Source: Pseudomonas putida (GTDB lineage Bacteria > Pseudomonadota > Gammaproteobacteria > Pseudomonadales > Pseudomonadaceae). From it: a DNA stretch of 64,000 nt. The stretch lies in assembly GCF_005080685.1 (NCBI RefSeq), contig NZ_CP039371.1, forward strand, positions 3,038,001 through 3,102,000, written 5' to 3'. Shown here piece by piece: positions 60,677 to 64,000 of this stretch; position 1 is the first letter of the stretch, and every line of letters starts with the position of its first letter. The position numbers and the translations under genes were made by a program. The notes under the pieces are model-generated. The model made no database searches. It worked only from the letters and a program-made list of their open reading frames with translations, and had not been told where the DNA came from.

Positions 60677-61825
60677 ATGACTGTTGCTGCCTTTCAGATC
60701 GCCAATAAACTCCTGACCGGCGCCAACGCCGTTGAACAACTCGACGCCGAGTTGACCCGCCTGAACGTCCATAACCCTTTGATCGTGACCGATGCCATCC
60801 TGGTCAAGTCCGGCACTGTCGGCCTGGCGCTAGCCCAGCTGGGTGGCCGCCGCCATGGCATCTATGACCAGGTTCAGCCGGAGCCTGAAATCAGGCTGGT
60901 CGAAGACTGTGCCCGTGCCTTCCGCGAGGGTGGTCATGACGGGCTGATCGGCTTGGGCGGCGGCAGCGCGATCGATATCGCCAAAGGGGTCGCGGCCTTT
61001 GCCGGGCACGAGGGCGACCTGGCCGAGTTGTTCGGTGTCGATCAGGTCCGCCGCAAAGGGCCACCGCTGATCGCGATTCCCACTACGGCCGGCACCGGTT
61101 CGGAGGTCACCAACGTGGCGATCTTCTCCGACAAGAAAGCGCAGCTGAAAAAAGGCATCGTCAGCAACTACCTGTTGCCCGATGTGGCGCTGGTCAGCCC
61201 GATCATGACCCGCACCTGTCCGCCTGGCGTCACTGCTGCCAGCGGTGTCGACGCGCTGGTGCATGCGATCGAAGCCTACCTGTCGCTCAATCGCTCGCCG
61301 ATCACCGACGCCATCGCCCTCGGTGCCATCAAGATGATCGCCCGCGCTTTGCCCAAGGCTTTCGCCAACCCCGATGACCTTGCGGCGCGCGAGGACATGG
61401 CGACGGCGAGCCTGATGGGCGGCATGGCCTTCGGCAACGCCGGCGTTGGCGCAGTGCATGCGCTGGCCTACCCGCTGGGCGGGCGCTTCAACATCGCCCA
61501 CGGCGTCAGCAATGCCTTGCTGCTGCCGTATGTGATGCGCTGGAACAAGCTGGCCTGTGCCGAACGGCTTCGCGACGTGGCGCAGGCCATGGGGGTAAAC
61601 GTGACCGGGTTGAGCGACAGCCAGGCGGCGGACGCCGGGGTCGAGGCGATGGCCGAGCTGTGCGCCGCCGTTGCCATTCCCACCGGGCTGCGCGCCTTCA
61701 AAGTCCCCGAGGAGGCATTGCCCGCCATGGCAGAGGAGGCCAGCAAGATCGACCGGTTGATGCGCAACAACCCGCGCAAGCTCAGCGCCGCGGAGATCGA
61801 GGCGATCTACCGAGCCGCCTGGTAA
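60677..61825 (+). CDS. Iron-containing (group III) alcohol dehydrogenase
   Basis: A 382-residue NAD(P)-dependent dehydrogenase with GLGGGSAIDIAKG (nucleotide binding), IPTTAGTGSEVTNVAI, and the iron ligands in VDALVHAIEAYLS, GAVHALAYPLGG and NIAHGVSNALLLP. ATG 60677 has GAGGAT 7 bp upstream. It oxidises an alcohol or reduces an aldehyde; the substrate is unknown. The pair with a following permease suggests a small catabolic operon induced through the sigma-54 activator. Confidence 0.87.
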   Translation: MTVAAFQIANKLLTGANAVEQLDAELTRLNVHNPLIVTDAILVKSGTVGLALAQLGGRRHGIYDQVQPEPEIRLVEDCARAFREGGHDGLIGLGGGSAIDIAKGVAAFAGHEGDLAELFGVDQVRRKGPPLIAIPTTAGTGSEVTNVAIFSDKKAQLKKGIVSNYLLPDVALVSPIMTRTCPPGVTAASGVDALVHAIEAYLSLNRSPITDAIALGAIKMIARALPKAFANPDDLAAREDMATASLMGGMAFGNAGVGAVHALAYPLGGRFNIAHGVSNALLLPYVMRWNKLACAERLRDVAQAMGVNVTGLSDSQAADAGVEAMAELCAAVAIPTGLRAFKVPEEALPAMAEEASKIDRLMRNNPRKLSAAEIEAIYRAAW

Positions 61826-61904
61826 CTGCCTCATCGAGCACGCGATGAACCTGGCACCCAGCAGTGGGTGCCAAAGCCTACAAGACCAATAAGACGGTAT
61901 ACCG

Positions 61905-63332
61905 ATGTCCAACACTAGCCATGAAAGCCCCTACATTCCCTTGGGCCCTTTCAAAGTTCGCCTGCCCTTCATTCACTATCGTTTCGAACTGCCCGACTAC
62001 CTCCAGGGCCTGTTGATGTGCGCCGTGGACCTCGCGGCCATTCCGTTGATGACCGAACTGCTGGGCATGCCTTTCGAGGTGGCCCTGGCCGTGGTCATGC
62101 TCAACGGATTGCTTTACCTCACTCACCACCTGCTCGGCGACCCCACCGTGCCCGGCTGGATCACGCCGGCTGTGCCGTTGTTGATGGCCTATTGCGCCAA
62201 GTTCCCTGAAGGCCCGGAGCGCGTCCACGCGCTGATTGCGTTCCAGTTATTGCTGGGTGTGTTCTCGATCGTACTCGGCGCAACCGGCATGGCCAAGAAG
62301 GTGTTCACCTACGTGCCCTCGGCCATCAAGTCCGGAATCATCGTCGGCGCAGGTTTCAGCGCCGTCATGTCGGTGTTCCAGGTGGGCGGGAAGTTCGATG
62401 TCCTGCCCATCACCATCAGCATCACCGTGGGGCTGGCCTTCTACCTGATCTTCTCGCAGCACTTCGCCAAGCTGAAGCAACGCAATCGCTTCTGGTGGAA
62501 CTTCGCCAAGCTCGGCATCCTGCCGATCATCCTGCTCGCCGTGGTGATCGCACCGCTGGCGCAGGAAGCCGCCTGGCCGACGATCAAGTGGGGTATCAGC
62601 ACGCCTGATTTCGTCGGGTTGTGGAACAACTACACGGTGTTCGGGCTCGGCATGCCGCCGGTTTCGATGTTCATCTCGGCGATCCCGATGGTGCTCGCGG
62701 TCTACATCGTGGTGTTTGGCGATGTGCTCAGCGCCAAGGTGCTGCTCGACGAGGCCGAGCAAGTGCGTACCGACCAGAAGGTGGACTACAACCCCGACCG
62801 TGCGCACCTGATCTTCGGCGGGCGCAACGCGTTCATGAGCATCTTCGGCCCAGACGTGGCCATGTGCGGCCCCAAGTGGGCGGCGATGCTGGTGGTGATC
62901 ATCGAACGTTTCAAGGGCGGCCCACGCGCCATGCAGTCGATCATTGGCGGGGTAGGCTCGTTCCGTTGGGGCACCAACACCGGCTTGCTGCTGTTGCCGG
63001 TGGTCACCCTGGTGCAGCCAATTCTGGGTGTCGCCCTGGCGCTGACGTTGCTGATTCAGGGCTATGTCAGTGTGCGACTTGGCGTGCTGGAGGCCAAAAG
63101 CCAGCGGGACCTGGGCATCGCTGGCGTTATCGGCGCGGTATTGGCGATCAAGGGTGCGAGTTGGGCATTCGCCATTGGTGTGGTGTTGTGCTTGCTGATC
63201 TACGGCAAGAACTTCTTCAAGGGGGAGAACGATCGCACCTTCAGCCGTGATCTCGAAGCGGCTGACGACAGTGCTGCGCCTGAGACGCCGGCGCCAAAAG
63301 CAGCCGTGGCCAGGCCTGTGACGGTGGATTGA
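61905..63332 (+). CDS. NCS2/solute carrier 23-family permease
   Basis: A 475-residue inner-membrane permease with about 12-14 hydrophobic segments. It shows ITPAVPLLMAYC, VFTYVPSAIKSGIIVGAGFSAVM and QSIIGGVGSFRWGTNTGLLLLPVV, resembling the NCS2/nucleobase-ascorbate group, but the usual QNNG-type signature is not evident, so substrate prediction is weak. It follows the alcohol dehydrogenase by 79 bp and presumably imports its substrate. Confidence 0.78.
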   Translation: MSNTSHESPYIPLGPFKVRLPFIHYRFELPDYLQGLLMCAVDLAAIPLMTELLGMPFEVALAVVMLNGLLYLTHHLLGDPTVPGWITPAVPLLMAYCAKFPEGPERVHALIAFQLLLGVFSIVLGATGMAKKVFTYVPSAIKSGIIVGAGFSAVMSVFQVGGKFDVLPITISITVGLAFYLIFSQHFAKLKQRNRFWWNFAKLGILPIILLAVVIAPLAQEAAWPTIKWGISTPDFVGLWNNYTVFGLGMPPVSMFISAIPMVLAVYIVVFGDVLSAKVLLDEAEQVRTDQKVDYNPDRAHLIFGGRNAFMSIFGPDVAMCGPKWAAMLVVIIERFKGGPRAMQSIIGGVGSFRWGTNTGLLLLPVVTLVQPILGVALALTLLIQGYVSVRLGVLEAKSQRDLGIAGVIGAVLAIKGASWAFAIGVVLCLLIYGKNFFKGENDRTFSRDLEAADDSAAPETPAPKAAVARPVTVD

Positions 63333-63353
63333 ACAGCCTGTGGGGGCGGCGGG

Positions 63354-63554
63354 CTAAGGCCTGTCGCCCTCGTCTGGCAGGTTGGCCGCCGCGATGCGCT
63401 GTACCGGCTCGCCCCCTGCGTCACATGAGCCGCAGGATCCGCAGCCGTCGCTTGTGCAATGCCCTGGCTTGGGCGGCCTCAAGCGTCGCCATACAGTGCG
63501 CAAGGCCCAGAGCATTGCCAGTGCCACGATGACGTACTGCAGCGCCGCGCTCAT
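63354..63554 (-). CDS. Small FeoB-associated cysteine-rich membrane protein
   Basis: A 66-residue protein with one N-terminal helix (ALQYVIVALAMLWALRTVW) and a cluster of cysteines (CTSDGCGSCGSC). The ATG overlaps the feoB stop by 4 bp. The family accompanies FeoB in many bacteria and may help move or sense ferrous iron; the cysteines could bind metal. Confidence 0.82.
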   Translation of the reverse strand: MSAALQYVIVALAMLWALRTVWRRLRPPKPGHCTSDGCGSCGSCDAGGEPVQRIAAANLPDEGDRP

Positions 63555-64000
63555 GAAACCAGCCCCACGATGTGATAGGTAACCCAGGCCATCACGTAGG
63601 CGACCGCGAACATGTAGCCGAAGGCCAACGCGACGTTGCGCCAGCTGGCGGTCTCCTTGCGGATGACCGCCAGGGTCGACATGCACTGGGGTGCAAAGGC
63701 GAACCACACCATCAGCGACAGCGCACTTGCCAGTGATATCTGCGTGGCCAGCACCTGACCCAGCGCCGACACATTGTCGGCATTGCCGACGGCATACACG
63801 GTCGCCAGGGTCGCGACGGCGGTTTCACGTGCGGCGAAGGCCGGAATCAGCGCCAGGGTGATTTGCCAATTGAAACCCAGCGGTGCGAACAGCGGTTGCA
63901 ACGCTTGGCCGAGGTAGCCGGCCACGCTGTAGTCGATGGCAGGGCCCGGCGCGCCGGCAGGAGGGTTGGGGAAGGTCGAGATGAACCACATGATGACCGT
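63551..64000 (-). CDS. feoB: Ferrous iron transporter FeoB, C-terminal part (partial)
   Basis: The visible C-terminal 149 residues contain the second gate region ITLALIPAFAARETAVATLATVYAVG and the last helices (FAFAPQCMSTLAVIRKETASWRNVALAFGYMFAVAYVMAWVTYHIV), typical of FeoB. The GTPase part lies beyond the right edge of the window. FeoB moves Fe(II) into the cytoplasm. Confidence 0.92.
   Translation of the reverse strand, partial: TVIMWFISTFPNPPAGAPGPAIDYSVAGYLGQALQPLFAPLGFNWQITLALIPAFAARETAVATLATVYAVGNADNVSALGQVLATQISLASALSLMVWFAFAPQCMSTLAVIRKETASWRNVALAFGYMFAVAYVMAWVTYHIVGLVS

Overview
The window is chromosomal DNA of a high-GC gammaproteobacterium, almost certainly a Pseudomonas of the P. 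putida type. The reasons are an OprD-family porin, an antABC anthranilate dioxygenase set very close to known Pseudomonas AntA, an SfnB-type sulfur gene behind a sigma-54 promoter, and REP-like palindromes of the GCCGGCAAGCCGGC type. It is an accessory-metabolism region: mostly small catabolic or transport operons, each beside its own LysR, GntR, AraC or sigma-54-dependent regulator. I see no rRNA, tRNA, CRISPR array, prophage or insertion sequence.

Layout. 1-2.7 kb: the tail of an unidentified gene, a VOC protein, and the AzlCD exporter with a divergent LysR gene. 2.7-7.5 kb: an operon of a permuted aconitase-like enzyme, an RraA-type aldolase and an MFS carrier, with a divergent LysR gene. 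7.5-12.1 kb: a LysR gene divergent from a giant fused indolepyruvate:ferredoxin oxidoreductase-type enzyme. 12.1-15.8 kb: a GntR/UTRA regulator, a fumarase-superfamily lyase and a DctA-like symporter. 15.8-17.6 kb: an ABC exporter. 17.7-22.9 kb: a sulfur-scavenging operon (SfnB-like, flavin monooxygenase, MetIQN) behind a sigma-54 promoter. 23.1-28.8 kb: cyanase plus an FNT channel, a divergent sigma-54 activator, a hybrid sensor kinase and a 57-residue membrane protein. 28.9-35.5 kb: an inverted-repeat-bounded 432-bp element, hypothetical genes and lipoproteins, a DapA paralogue, a GMC oxidoreductase with a Tat subunit, a glyoxalase I-like gene and a ribbon-helix-helix protein.

35.5-52.8 kb is the most interesting part, a catabolic island centred on anthranilate. 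It holds antABC, a five-gene Liv-type ABC importer, a divergent OprD porin and two AraC-type regulators. It also holds a second complete Rieske dioxygenase system followed by a degenerate isochorismatase-fold protein, an SDR and a dienelactone hydrolase/SnoaL fusion. I infer that the second operon is an upper pathway that may convert an indole-like or other N-aromatic compound to anthranilate, which AntABC turns into catechol. Catechol ring-cleavage genes are not in the window. A 35-bp sequence with AraC-type direct-repeat half-sites occurs both at the antA promoter and before the first AraC gene.

53-64 kb: a DUF3313 lipoprotein, a pqiAABC-like intermembrane transport operon, a diguanylate cyclase that begins inside a HAMP-like segment, a thymidylate-kinase-like protein, a sigma-54 activator followed by an iron-type alcohol dehydrogenase and an NCS2-family permease, and finally a small cysteine-rich membrane protein with the 3' part of feoB running off the right edge.
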